This document shows positions 1 to 7,774 of a stretch of DNA of 12,172 bases, in pieces. This DNA comes from an uncultured Lachnospiraceae bacterium (lineage in GTDB: Bacteria > Bacillota > Clostridia > Lachnospirales > Lachnospiraceae), in the NCBI GenBank assembly GCA_946538445.1, contig CAMNGO010000046.1, positions 1 through 12,172 on the forward strand. Reading direction: 5' to 3'. The notes under the pieces were generated by a model. That model saw only the letters and a program-made list of their open reading frames with translations. It made no database searches and was not told the origin of the DNA. Position numbers and translations under genes: made by a program. Each line of letters starts with the position of its first letter. The stretch's first letter is position 1.

Positions 1-1
1 C

Positions 2-1660
2 TGCGCATTGATCGATTCTCTATATGAAGGATACCCAATCGGATACCTTATCATCTGGCAGAATTCAAAAGTACGGTTAAAAGGATTCGGAAAGGGTGGT
101 ACCAAGAAGATCCTGATTGACGGGCAGCAGAGAGTGACATCCCTTATGGCCGCAATTCTGGGAAAAGAAGTTTTGAATGATGCATATCAGTATCAACGGA
201 TACGAATCGCTTTTAACCCTCTGGCAGAGGACGATGAAGCTCATTTTGCAGTGTATGATGAGAGTCTTGATGAGAATAATGTATGGATCAAGGATATCTC
301 TGTTCTCTTTAAGAGAAACTTCTCCTACCGGAAATTTGAACAGGAATACAGCCAGCTGAATCCCGGTAGAGATATCAGTAAGCTGGAGGAGAACATTGAT
401 CGCCTGAAAGGCATCCTCAAGCATCAGGTCGGAATCATTGAATTATCCTTCCTGCTGGATATCGATGTGGTGTCCGAGATCTTTATCCGCATCAACCTTC
501 AGGGCAAGCCTCTGAATCAGGAAGATTTTGTAATGTCCAAGATCTCCGTGAATGAAGAATACGATGGAGATTTGATCCGAAATTGTATCGATCATTTCTG
601 TCACCTTCTCAAGGAACCCTCATTCCTGTCTATCCTGAAGAAAAATGAGGGAGAATTCCTTTCCACAGAATATGGCAAACCCTTGCTGTGGACTGAAAAA
701 CCATTTGATGCCATCTATGTTCCTTCCTATGCAGATATGTTGAAGGTAGTAATGATCAGCTGCTTTGGAAAAAGCAAAGTGGGAGATCTGGTTCATCTTC
801 TTTCGGGCAGGACCTCCAGCCGTGGAGAGACATCCCGCAAATTATCAAAGGAATCTTTCCGGAGATTAGGAATCGGTGTTAGAGCCTTTGTTGCCGAGAA
901 GAATTTTATGGGATTCCAGAATGCACTGAAAACCAACGGTTTTATCAGCGAGCGGCTTATCTATTCCCAGTCCGTGATGAACTATTGCTACGCCATGTAC
1001 CTGAAGCTGGCCATGCAGGGAATCAAAGGGGAAGAGAGAGACAGACTGATCATCCGATGGCTGACCATGGTTCTCATCACAGGTCATTATCAGAGCTCAC
1101 CGGAGAGTACCGTGATGAAGGATTGCGCAGTAATCGATGCGGAAGGTTTTGCCTCCTATCTGGATCAGATTGAGGAACTTCGTCTTACGGATGATTTCTT
1201 TGATGCTATCTTACCGGAGAAATATTCTGCTACAACCCTGCGTACTGCACCGTATCTTGCTTATATAGCCGCCCAGTGTGCTTCCGGTGATCCGGCACTC
1301 TACAGTGATGAGATGACCGTCGCAGATCTTTACAGTCAGAAAGCCGACTCTTATCAGATCCTGCCTAAAACATACCTTGAAAAATGTGGGTTCAAGACCA
1401 GGGAGACCTATGGTCAGACTGCAAATGTAGCCTATGTTCCCAAAGAGATCAAAACGATCGTCCGCAAGAAATCTCCTGCCGATTACAAAGATGTTCTGCT
1501 GGAGAAGATTTCCGAAGACACGATTGGGAATACCTTGAAAGCCAATGCCATACCGGCCAACCTGTTTGAAGTAGGCGATAAGGAAGTAGAGAGTTTCCTC
1601 CTGGAAAGACGAAAACTCATGGCTGCAAAAGTCAAAGATTATTATTTCTCATTTAAATAA
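2..1660 (+). CDS. DUF262 domain protein (GmrS/ParB-like), 5' end outside window
   Basis: Reading frame is open from base 2 to a TAA at 1660 (552 visible residues). The visible part opens inside the DUF262 fold: an IPIG-like segment (YPIGYLIIW), then the family motif LIDGQQRVTSL (DGQQR at about residues 38-42 counted from base 8), then FIRINLQGKPLNQEDF, matching the F-x-R-I-N motif. DUF262 is a ParB/sulfiredoxin-like nucleotide-binding domain found in type IV restriction enzymes (GmrS part of GmrSD) and other phage-defence proteins. The C-terminal part has the layout of DUF1524 (HNH nuclease): YQILPKTYL near residue 450 where HIFPKxYL is usual, then a VPKEIK...KKSPADY segment. The usual His is Gln here and the expected Asn residues are not obvious, so nuclease activity is doubtful. 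The true start lies upstream of the window; the TTG at base 8 falls inside the domain. It converges on the small minus-strand gene, and no defence partner is visible. Confidence 0.8.
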   Translation, partial: CALIDSLYEGYPIGYLIIWQNSKVRLKGFGKGGTKKILIDGQQRVTSLMAAILGKEVLNDAYQYQRIRIAFNPLAEDDEAHFAVYDESLDENNVWIKDISVLFKRNFSYRKFEQEYSQLNPGRDISKLEENIDRLKGILKHQVGIIELSFLLDIDVVSEIFIRINLQGKPLNQEDFVMSKISVNEEYDGDLIRNCIDHFCHLLKEPSFLSILKKNEGEFLSTEYGKPLLWTEKPFDAIYVPSYADMLKVVMISCFGKSKVGDLVHLLSGRTSSRGETSRKLSKESFRRLGIGVRAFVAEKNFMGFQNALKTNGFISERLIYSQSVMNYCYAMYLKLAMQGIKGEERDRLIIRWLTMVLITGHYQSSPESTVMKDCAVIDAEGFASYLDQIEELRLTDDFFDAILPEKYSATTLRTAPYLAYIAAQCASGDPALYSDEMTVADLYSQKADSYQILPKTYLEKCGFKTRETYGQTANVAYVPKEIKTIVRKKSPADYKDVLLEKISEDTIGNTLKANAIPANLFEVGDKEVESFLLERRKLMAAKVKDYYFSFK

Positions 1661-1675
1661 AATATTGAAACAATA

Positions 1676-1702
1676 AAAGAGGTTTCTGTAAGAAACCTCT
1701 TT
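1676..1702. terminator. Bidirectional intrinsic terminator
   Basis: A perfect 12-bp stem AAAGAGGTTTCT / AGAAACCTCTTT closes a 3-base GTA loop. On the plus strand it runs into TTCTTCTTCT; on the minus strand it is followed by T-rich sequence (TATTGTTTC). It lies 15 bases after the stop of the DUF262 gene and 17 bases beyond the stop of the convergent hypothetical gene, so it can end both transcripts. Confidence 0.88.
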
Positions 1703-1719
1703 CTTCTTCTGTTGGAAGC

Positions 1720-2040
1720 TCATTTGGTCAGGAAGTATTCTCTGGCGGTGCCCAAAGGTTTTCCGTCGGCGGAGAGTACGATAAATTCATCCCAGTGAGC
1801 CACCATATCTTTCATCTCTTCCGCCTCCGGGTTAGTGACCTTCCAGCATACATACACATCTGTGTTTGTAACGTCGGTCGCTTTACTCCAGATCAGGATC
1901 AGATTGGGATCCGAATCATCCAGTCCCATATCCCCTCTTAACCTCACTTCTATCTTGAGAGATTCCATCGCTTCTCTAAGTACACTCTTTGTTCCTTCCG
2001 AAGAACCCTCCGGGTTTGCATCTAACTGTCTGATATCCAT
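1720..2040 (-). CDS. Small hypothetical protein, 106 aa
   Basis: I do not recognise this family. The frame could start at 2052, but the ATG at 2040 is preferred: GAGGTG (complement of 2046-2051) sits just upstream at ribosome-binding distance, whereas the 2052 ATG overlaps that site. The protein starts MDIRQLDANP, is acidic and soluble, and has no signal peptide or membrane segment. The middle (LILIWSKATDVTNTDVYVCWKV) looks like beta strands, and the C-terminus (HWDEFIVLSADGKPLG) suggests a small mixed alpha/beta fold. It is transcribed divergently from lutC and ends at the shared terminator. No function is proposed. Support for it being a real gene is the strong Shine-Dalgarno site, a plausible promoter and a terminator in the right place. 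Confidence 0.65.
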   Translation of the reverse strand: MDIRQLDANPEGSSEGTKSVLREAMESLKIEVRLRGDMGLDDSDPNLILIWSKATDVTNTDVYVCWKVTNPEAEEMKDMVAHWDEFIVLSADGKPLGTAREYFLTK

Positions 2041-2076
2041 ACTACACCTCATATATCATTAATATTAAACATCTAC

Positions 2077-2105
2077 ATATTACAAAAAATTATCATTAAA
2101 TTCAA
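2077..2105 (-). promoter_or_regulatory. Candidate promoter of the small hypothetical gene
   Basis: On the minus strand TTGAAT (-35, 2105-2100) and TAATAT (-10, 2082-2077) are separated by 17 bases, placing a start near 2070, about 30 bases ahead of the ATG at 2040. The region is very AT-rich, so chance matches are likely and the call is tentative. Confidence 0.4.
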
Positions 2106-2168
2106 TAGCTATTAAATCATTTAATTCAAAATTTTATTCTTAATTCATAAACAATTTTATGATTTATT

Positions 2169-2245
2169 CAAAAAATTGCTTATTTACCTTGACTCGTATG
2201 GTATAAAAATTATAAAATAATTGTATTAAAAAGCAAAAAATTGCT
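2169..2245 (+). repeat. 12-bp direct repeat flanking the lut promoter
   Basis: CAAAAAATTGCT occurs exactly at 2169-2180 and again at 2234-2245, 65 bases apart. The first copy lies just upstream of the -35 element and the second in the untranslated leader ahead of the lutC ribosome binding site. The second copy also forms a small dyad, AGCAA-AAAA-TTGCT (2232-2245). This is the geometry of paired operator sites, but the AT-rich background weakens it. Confidence 0.4.
2189..2218 (+). promoter_or_regulatory. Probable promoter of the lut-quinone gene cluster
   Basis: TTGACT (2189-2194) is a good -35 element. Two overlapping -10 choices follow: TATAAA at 2211-2216 (spacing 16) or TAAAAT at 2213-2218 (spacing 18). 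Transcription would start near 2224, about 37 bases ahead of lutC. A short AT dyad, AATTAT-AAA-ATAATT (2208-2222), overlaps the -10. The rest of 2041-2260 is AT-rich with partial TTAATTCA repeats (2121-2128, 2140-2147) and holds no gene I can see. Confidence 0.6.
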
Positions 2246-2260
2246 AGAAAGGAGCGAGAC

Positions 2261-2812
2261 ATGAATCTATTTACGGATGAATTATATGAAAGATTCAAAA
2301 AGAATCTGGAGAGTGTGAATGGAACGTGTGTACGTGCGTCGAAAGCGACTCTTGGAAAAGCAATAGCGGATGTTTTTACAGAGGCGGGAATCCCGGATGT
2401 CTGTGTAGCTGAGACTCCGTTATTGAAGGAGGCCGGAGTAGCTGATGCACTTAAGGATGCGGGTATCCAGACCTACACAGACCATATTCGTCTGCATGCA
2501 GAGACTGCGAAGGGAGGAGTCAGTGAAAACCAGTACGGAATCGCAGATCTTGGAACCATGGTACAAGGCAGAGATGATATCGATGAGAGAACGGTAGCTA
2601 CGATGTCTGAGTACTATGTAGGTGTTGTAAAAGGTTCTACGATACTAGCCGAGTACGATGATATGTTTGATGTACTTGCCGGCCTTCCCCAGATGCCGGG
2701 TTTCATCGGATTTATCACAGGACCAAGCCGTACAGCGGACATTGAATGTGTAAGTACGGTTGGAGTTCATGGCCCCATCCGGCTTACAGCAGTAGTAGTG
2801 GATGATGAATGA
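2261..2812 (+). CDS. lutC: LUD domain protein, LutC/YkgG family
   Basis: 183 residues, started by ATG 2261 with AAAGGAG at 2248-2254. The C-terminal half carries the LUD-domain signature: IADLGTMVQ (a no-substrate-type strand), then FITGPSRTADIE and VGVHGPIRL near the end. In Bacillus subtilis LutC works with LutA and LutB as the LutABC system, which oxidises L-lactate to pyruvate in the cytoplasm; LUD proteins elsewhere act on other 2-hydroxy acids. It is shorter than B. subtilis LutC (about 240 aa), mainly at the N-terminus, which is common in anaerobes. It is the first gene of the rightward cluster, 21 bases ahead of lutB with its own Shine-Dalgarno. Substrate cannot be read from sequence; lactate is the default inference. 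Confidence 0.85.
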   Translation: MNLFTDELYERFKKNLESVNGTCVRASKATLGKAIADVFTEAGIPDVCVAETPLLKEAGVADALKDAGIQTYTDHIRLHAETAKGGVSENQYGIADLGTMVQGRDDIDERTVATMSEYYVGVVKGSTILAEYDDMFDVLAGLPQMPGFIGFITGPSRTADIECVSTVGVHGPIRLTAVVVDDE

Positions 2813-2833
2813 TGAGAGGAAGGAGAATATATC

Positions 2834-4993
2834 ATGTCGAATGAAGCATTAAAACAGGAAATACGTGCTGCATTAGATAACTCTACTCTTGCCAGAACAC
2901 TTGGAACATTCTGTAAGAATTATCCCGCAAAGAGGGAAAAGGCTTATGAAGGCGTCGATTTTGAAGCCACACGGGATAAAATCAAAGAAGTGAAAAATTA
3001 TGCTGCGGATCATGTTGATGAGATGATCGAACAGTTTAAGACCAACTGTGAGGCAAGGGGAGGACATGTTTTTGTTGCCAAATCCACCGAGGAAGCGATG
3101 GAATATATCCGGAACCTTGTAAAAGAGAAAGAAGTCAAAAGCATCGTGAAATCCAAATCCATGGCTTCTGAGGAACTTCATTTTAACAAGGTTCTCACCG
3201 AGGATGGCGTCCTTGTCCAGGAGACGGATCTCGGAGAATTTATTATCGCTCTTGAGGGGAATACCCCGGTACATATGGTAATGCCTGCCCTCCACCTGAA
3301 TAAGGAAGAAGTGGCGGATCTGTTTACCGAGTACACCAAAGAGAAGAATGAGCCGATTATCTCGGAAGAGGTTAAGACTGCACGTAGAGTAATGCGTGAA
3401 AGATTCACCCATGCGGACATGGGTGTTTCCGGCGCAAACGTAGCCGTTGCCGAGACAGGTACCGTATTTACCATGACAAATGAAGGTAACGGACGTATGG
3501 TAGGTACCTTGCCAAAGATGCATCTCTATATTTTCGGTATCGAAAAATTTGTCAAATCCATCTCGGATGCACGTTGGATTTTTAAAGCACTTCCCCGTAA
3601 CGGTACTGCACAGAGAATTACATCATACATCTCCATGTACACCGGTGCATGTGATGTTGTGACTGATAAAGAAAATGACACGAAAGAAAAGAAAGATTTC
3701 TATGCAGTGATCCTGGACGATCCGGGACGTCGCCAGATTCTTGGAGAACCTGATTTCAGACAGATCTTTGATTGTATCCGTTGTGGTGCCTGTCTGGATG
3801 TCTGTCCGGCGTTCTCCCTGGTGGGAGGACATGTATATGGTTCCAAGGTTTACACCGGTGGAATCGGTACCCTCTTGAGCCATTTCCTGGTATCCGCGGA
3901 AAGATCAAGCGAGATTCAGAATATCTGTCTCCAATGCGGCAGATGTAAAGAGGTCTGCGGCGGTGGTCTCCAGATTCCGGAGATGATCATGAAGCTGCGT
4001 GAAAAAGATGCCCAGGATCATCCGAATGCCATCAAGAAATTTGCTCTGGATGCAGTGACAGACCGTAAACTGTTCCATTCTATGATGCGTATTGCAGCGG
4101 TGGCCCAGGCTCCGTTTACAAAAGGTATGCCTATGATCCGTCATCTTCCTATGTTCCTGTCAGGACTGACAGAAGGAAGAAGCTTCCCGAACATCGCCCA
4201 GGTGCCATTCCGTGATCTTTTCCCGACCATCAGACAGAATGTGGAGAATCCGAAAGGAAAGATTGCTATCTTTACCGGTTGTCTTCTTGATTTCGTATAT
4301 ACGGATCTGGCGAGGGATGTTGTTCTGGACCTTAACTCCATCGGCTATCTGGTAGACATGCCTATGGATCAGGCCTGCTGTGGATGTCCTGCTTCCAACA
4401 TGGGTGATACGGAGAATGCTGCCAAGGAAGCAGTAATCAACATCGAGGCAATGCATGCGGAAGATTATGACTATGTGGTTTCTGCATGTCCGTCCTGTAC
4501 CCATCAGCTGCGCCAGTACCCCAGCTTCTTTGAGGAAGGATCTGAGATGCGCAAGAGAGCAGAAGTGCTGGCTTCCAAGGCTTTTGATTTCTGTAAACTC
4601 TTCTATGATCTTGGCGGATGCAAGGACGAGGGAGACGGCAAAGATGTTAAGGTTACTTATCATGACAGCTGTCACCTGTGCAGAAGCATGAAAGTGACAC
4701 AGGAGCAGAGGGAACTTCTGAAACATACCAAGGGCATCGAGCTGGTTGAGATGGAAGAACATGATAACTGTTGTGGATTCGGCGGATCCTACAGTGTTCT
4801 GTATCCTGAGATCTCTGCCCCGATCCTGGAGAATAAGATCAAACATATCAAAGAAGTGGATCCGGATGTGGTTGTTATGGACTGCCCGGGATGTATGCTT
4901 CAGATCAAGGGAGGTCTTGATGCGCGCGGAATCGATGATATCAAGGTGAAACACACCGCTGAGATTCTGGCTGAAAAACGAGGCCTTAAATAG
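2834..4993 (+). CDS. lutB: LutB-LutA fusion: LUD domain, two 4Fe-4S motifs, two CCG domains
   Basis: 719 residues, near the sum of separate LutB (about 475) and LutA (about 240). Order: LUD domain (about 60-300, with GVSGANVAVAETGT and MVGTLPKMH); two ferredoxin motifs, CIRCGACLDVCP (Cys 314, 317, 320, 324) and CLQCGRCKEVC (Cys 365, 368, 371, 375); then from about residue 474 two CCG (DUF224) domains with FTGC, CCGCPASN (515-520), ACPSC, then YHDSCH, NCCGFGGS and DCPGCM. CCG cysteines bind non-cubane or 4Fe-4S clusters in heterodisulfide reductase and glycolate oxidase GlcF. The protein should carry electrons from 2-hydroxy acid oxidation, together with LutC, in the cytoplasm or at the membrane face. 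AGGAAGGAG precedes the start. The next gene begins 29 bases after the stop with no terminator between, so co-transcription is likely. The physiological acceptor of Lut complexes is not settled; the quinone genes downstream suggest one. Confidence 0.9.
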   Translation: MSNEALKQEIRAALDNSTLARTLGTFCKNYPAKREKAYEGVDFEATRDKIKEVKNYAADHVDEMIEQFKTNCEARGGHVFVAKSTEEAMEYIRNLVKEKEVKSIVKSKSMASEELHFNKVLTEDGVLVQETDLGEFIIALEGNTPVHMVMPALHLNKEEVADLFTEYTKEKNEPIISEEVKTARRVMRERFTHADMGVSGANVAVAETGTVFTMTNEGNGRMVGTLPKMHLYIFGIEKFVKSISDARWIFKALPRNGTAQRITSYISMYTGACDVVTDKENDTKEKKDFYAVILDDPGRRQILGEPDFRQIFDCIRCGACLDVCPAFSLVGGHVYGSKVYTGGIGTLLSHFLVSAERSSEIQNICLQCGRCKEVCGGGLQIPEMIMKLREKDAQDHPNAIKKFALDAVTDRKLFHSMMRIAAVAQAPFTKGMPMIRHLPMFLSGLTEGRSFPNIAQVPFRDLFPTIRQNVENPKGKIAIFTGCLLDFVYTDLARDVVLDLNSIGYLVDMPMDQACCGCPASNMGDTENAAKEAVINIEAMHAEDYDYVVSACPSCTHQLRQYPSFFEEGSEMRKRAEVLASKAFDFCKLFYDLGGCKDEGDGKDVKVTYHDSCHLCRSMKVTQEQRELLKHTKGIELVEMEEHDNCCGFGGSYSVLYPEISAPILENKIKHIKEVDPDVVVMDCPGCMLQIKGGLDARGIDDIKVKHTAEILAEKRGLK

Positions 4994-5022
4994 AATAAAT
5001 CAGACAAATTGGAGATATTGAC

Positions 5023-6072
5023 ATGCCTGAAAGGAAGAGTACCTCATTTGTCCCCAGGGACAAGGCGATGGAAAGAGTAAAATATTATATCGACAAATTT
5101 ACTTCTAATACATTGGAGGGAACCCGGACAGGGGCGGTTTTATGTGACGTGGCCGGATCCGGCGGAAAGATGATCCGTCCCAGGCTCCTGCTCTTATGCA
5201 GTACCTTCGGACCGGATCAGGATGCACAGATTGAAACACTCTGTATGTATGCAGCTATGATTGAGATGACCCATATGGCGTCGTTGATTCATGATGACAT
5301 AGTGGATGAAGCATCTTACCGGAGGGGTAAGCCTTCCATACAGAAGAAGTACGGTAAGGATGCTGCCGTGTATGCAGGTGATTTCCTGATTTCCAGAGTG
5401 AATTACTGGCTGGCAGTGGAACATCAGAATGATGTGGCAGCACAGCTTTCAAAAACCGTGGAAGAGATGTGCATGGGAGAGATCGGCCAGGCTATGCACC
5501 GTTATGATGCACAGATGACCGTGGATCAATATCTGAAGAATATCAAGGGAAAGACAGCATCCCTATTTCGGGCGGCATGTATGATCGGAGCGGCAGGGTC
5601 AGGCTGTGATCAGGAAACCGTGGCAAACCTGGGTAAACTGGGGGAATATATCGGGATCATATTTCAGCTGAGGGATGACCTGCTGGATTTCACCTCCGAT
5701 TCCGCTGCCATGGGAAAGGAGACCCATAAAGATTTTTATGATGGAATCTACACCATGCCGGTACTGCTTGCCAGACAGGCCACGGAAGACGGAGAGCTGC
5801 TGAAAGATCTTATGGAGAAGAATTCCGACAGGAAGTTTGACAGGGGAGATATTGCTCTTCTGGAACAGGCCGTGAAGCGAGGCGGCGGTATCGAAGGCAC
5901 CATTGCCAGGATACACGAGTATACCTCCATCTGCAGAAAACTGTTGGATTCCATGATGACCTTGGATTCAGAACGGATAGATACCGGTGAAGACTCAGAA
6001 CCGATTCACCGGGAAAAGGAGCAATCAGTTCTGACAATCAGAAGGATGTTGGATAGATTCGATGATGTATGA
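5023..6072 (+). CDS. Long-chain polyprenyl diphosphate synthase
   Basis: 349 residues, trans-isoprenyl diphosphate synthase family. It condenses isopentenyl diphosphate units onto an allylic primer. Visible motifs: GGKMIRPR (47-54; the usual GGKRIRP with Met for Arg), first Asp-rich motif DDIVD (91-95), RRGKPS (100-105), second Asp-rich motif DDLLD (218-222), and GKETHKDFYDG (231-241). Residue -5 before the first Asp motif is Ala (86), not the bulky Phe/Tyr that limits products to C15-C20, so a long chain (C30-C50) is expected. The usual GKxTLP after the second motif reads GIYTMP. GGAG at 5011-5014 serves the ATG at 5023. The gene overlaps the prenyltransferase by 11 bases, so translation is probably coupled and the product is probably the tail donor for that enzyme. 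Hepta-, octa- or nonaprenyl length cannot be decided. Confidence 0.88.
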   Translation: MPERKSTSFVPRDKAMERVKYYIDKFTSNTLEGTRTGAVLCDVAGSGGKMIRPRLLLLCSTFGPDQDAQIETLCMYAAMIEMTHMASLIHDDIVDEASYRRGKPSIQKKYGKDAAVYAGDFLISRVNYWLAVEHQNDVAAQLSKTVEEMCMGEIGQAMHRYDAQMTVDQYLKNIKGKTASLFRAACMIGAAGSGCDQETVANLGKLGEYIGIIFQLRDDLLDFTSDSAAMGKETHKDFYDGIYTMPVLLARQATEDGELLKDLMEKNSDRKFDRGDIALLEQAVKRGGGIEGTIARIHEYTSICRKLLDSMMTLDSERIDTGEDSEPIHREKEQSVLTIRRMLDRFDDV

Positions 6073-7006
6073 TCATAACAATTATAATTCACTCACACCA
6101 AGATATGCATTGCAGCTTGCTGCTCCCCACACATGGGCAGCATCGGTATGCCCGGCATTATTCGGGGATTTCTACTGTTGGCAGCAAGGAATTGCCCTGC
6201 CGGTCTGGAAGGGATGTCTCCTGCTGATCGCATGTGTTTTACTGCAAAGTTCCGTCAATACCCTGAATGATTATTTTGATTTCGTGAAAGGGACGGACTC
6301 GTCGGAGGACAATGTAGAAATACATGATGCAACCTTGGTGTACGGTAATATAAACCCAAAGAGTGCCCTCAGTCTTGGTGAGGCTTATCTGGTGGCCGGA
6401 GCTGTGATCGGATTAGGGTGTTGTATGGGAAGCGGATGGATGCCTGTGGTTTTCGGACTGATCGGCGCACTGGTGATACTATTGTATTCCGGCGGACCAT
6501 TACCACTTTCCTATCTGCCTTTGGGTGAGCTTATCTCAGGTTTTGTTATGGGAGGATTGATTCCTCTTGGAATAGGCCTGTGTGCCGATGGGCAGATTCA
6601 CCTGGACATTCTTTTCAACAGCCTTCCCCTGATACTGGGTATCGGCCTGATCATGATGAGTAACAATGGCTGTGACATCGAGAAAGATAAGATGGCCGGC
6701 AGGAGAACGCTTCCTGTATGTCTGGGCAGAAAAAATACTTTGATCATATATCGACTTACCCTTTGCATATGGTTTCTTCTGGTCATTCTTCTGCCGTTCT
6801 TTCTGGTGGGCAGACCGGGCTGGATCAGTCTCGGCTTCCTGCTGATCTTTGCGGGAAGAGTATTCTTCCGACAGATGAGACTGACTTTGAATCCGAAGGA
6901 AAGGATACAACAGATGAAGGGCATCAACCTTTGTAATATAAGGATAAACGGCGTGTATATATTGAGCCTGGTATTGGGGTTGATCCGGGAGGCGGTTCAT
7001 GGATAA
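6062..7006 (+). CDS. menA: UbiA-family prenyltransferase, MenA-like
   Basis: 314 residues, integral membrane, with about eight hydrophobic segments spread over residues 20-308. The first Asp motif is NDYFD (69-73) with KGTDS (76-80); the second is NNGCDIEKD (201-209), followed by GRRTLPVCLGR. YSGGPLPLSY...LGE (142-156) is typical of the MenA branch, which joins a polyprenyl tail to 1,4-dihydroxy-2-naphthoate at the cytoplasmic membrane. ATG 6062 or 6065 may be the start; both sit within the end of the synthase gene and have no good Shine-Dalgarno, so translation likely depends on coupling. Oddity: after KGTDS, typical MenA has an Arg/Gly/Pro-rich segment (as in TPER...RA...G); here it is SEDNVEIHDATLVYG, with no Arg. 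The ring substrate may therefore differ from DHNA. Family certain, exact substrate uncertain. Confidence 0.83.
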   Translation: MMYDHNNYNSLTPRYALQLAAPHTWAASVCPALFGDFYCWQQGIALPVWKGCLLLIACVLLQSSVNTLNDYFDFVKGTDSSEDNVEIHDATLVYGNINPKSALSLGEAYLVAGAVIGLGCCMGSGWMPVVFGLIGALVILLYSGGPLPLSYLPLGELISGFVMGGLIPLGIGLCADGQIHLDILFNSLPLILGIGLIMMSNNGCDIEKDKMAGRRTLPVCLGRKNTLIIYRLTLCIWFLLVILLPFFLVGRPGWISLGFLLIFAGRVFFRQMRLTLNPKERIQQMKGINLCNIRINGVYILSLVLGLIREAVHG

Positions 7007-7703
7007 ATCATCGAAGGAACGATATGTATATCAGGTGTTTCAGAATATATCCAAAGGGTATGACCGGGCCAACCAACGAATCAGCCTGGGTTTTCAGAAG
7101 GGTTTTAAGAAGATGCTTCTTGGCAGGCTGAAGGATAATACGCCCTTTGGAGGAAATGTTCTGGATGTATGCTGTGGAACAGGTGATATCACCTTCAGTC
7201 TGGCAGATATGAGGAATGATCTGAAAGTGACAGGACTGGATTTCTCACCGGCTATGCTTTCTAAGGCGAGGATGAGAAATAAAAGGAAAAAACGAGACAA
7301 TGTACATTTCCGCATAGGAAATGCCCTGGAACTTCCTTTTGAAGATAGGACCTTTGAGGCGGTATGTATCTCTTTTGGTCTCAGAAATACTTCGGATTAT
7401 TCCCGGGCAGTGGATGAGATGAAACGGGTAACGAAACCGGGAGGCTATATATATTGCCTGGATTCTCTTGCCCCGGAAAATGTGTTGGTGAAACCCTTTT
7501 ACACCCTTTATTTCCGCCATATTATGCCTTTGCTTGGCGGTGGTATCCACCATCGGAAAGAGTATCAGTGGCTCTATCATTCCACGAAACATTTTCTTTC
7601 CCGAATGGAATTGAAGCAACTGTTTGTCCGTGTGGGCATACAGGAAGTTCAGGATAAGGACAAGATGTTTGGAGCATGTGTCCTTGTCTGGGGACGCAAA
7701 TGA
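6999..7703 (+). CDS. menG: UbiE/MenG-type quinone methyltransferase
   Basis: 234 residues, class I SAM-dependent methyltransferase. The N-terminal UbiE signature is present (VFQNISKGYDRANQRISLGF), followed by SAM motif I VLDVCCGTGD (54-63), acidic loop GLDFSP (79-84), GNALELPFED (107-116), the family hallmark SFGLRN (125-130) and RVTKPGG (143-149). UbiE/MenG enzymes C-methylate demethylmenaquinone to menaquinone (or the ubiquinone precursor) at the membrane surface. Length matches the family (230-250). GGGAGG at 6987-6992 precedes the ATG, and the gene overlaps menA by 8 bases. With the two preceding genes it gives tail synthesis, ring prenylation and ring methylation in one translationally linked block, which favours the quinone assignment over a general methyltransferase. 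Confidence 0.87.
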   Translation: MDKSSKERYVYQVFQNISKGYDRANQRISLGFQKGFKKMLLGRLKDNTPFGGNVLDVCCGTGDITFSLADMRNDLKVTGLDFSPAMLSKARMRNKRKKRDNVHFRIGNALELPFEDRTFEAVCISFGLRNTSDYSRAVDEMKRVTKPGGYIYCLDSLAPENVLVKPFYTLYFRHIMPLLGGGIHHRKEYQWLYHSTKHFLSRMELKQLFVRVGIQEVQDKDKMFGACVLVWGRK

Positions 7704-7716
7704 TTCTAAAAGATAA

Positions 7717-7744
7717 TTCTTTATGAAAATAGATTAACTATAAT
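7717..7744 (+). promoter_or_regulatory. Possible internal promoter before fixC
   Basis: A perfect TATAAT (7739-7744) lies in the 71-base gap between menG and fixC, about 30 bases ahead of the fixC start. The matching -35 is poor (TTCTTT, 7717-7722, spacing 16), so activity may be weak or need an activator. No terminator hairpin was found in the gap, so read-through from the upstream genes also remains likely. Confidence 0.4.
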
Positions 7745-7774
7745 TTTATTGTAACATTGACAAGGAGGATACAA

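Noticed and set aside
8..10. TTG as the start codon of the DUF262 gene
   Set aside because: It falls inside the conserved domain and the frame is open to the window edge, so the true start lies upstream.
2873..3523. 216-residue minus-strand open frame within lutB
   Set aside because: Shadow of the LUD-domain coding sequence; no recognisable motif or ribosome binding site.
4160..4954. 264-residue minus-strand open frame within lutB
   Set aside because: It lies wholly antisense to a well-supported gene, shows no family motif, and is explained by codon bias of the coding strand.
7757..7762. TTGACA as a -35 box
   Set aside because: It is a perfect hexamer but no -10 sequence follows at the right distance, and it overlaps the fixC Shine-Dalgarno.
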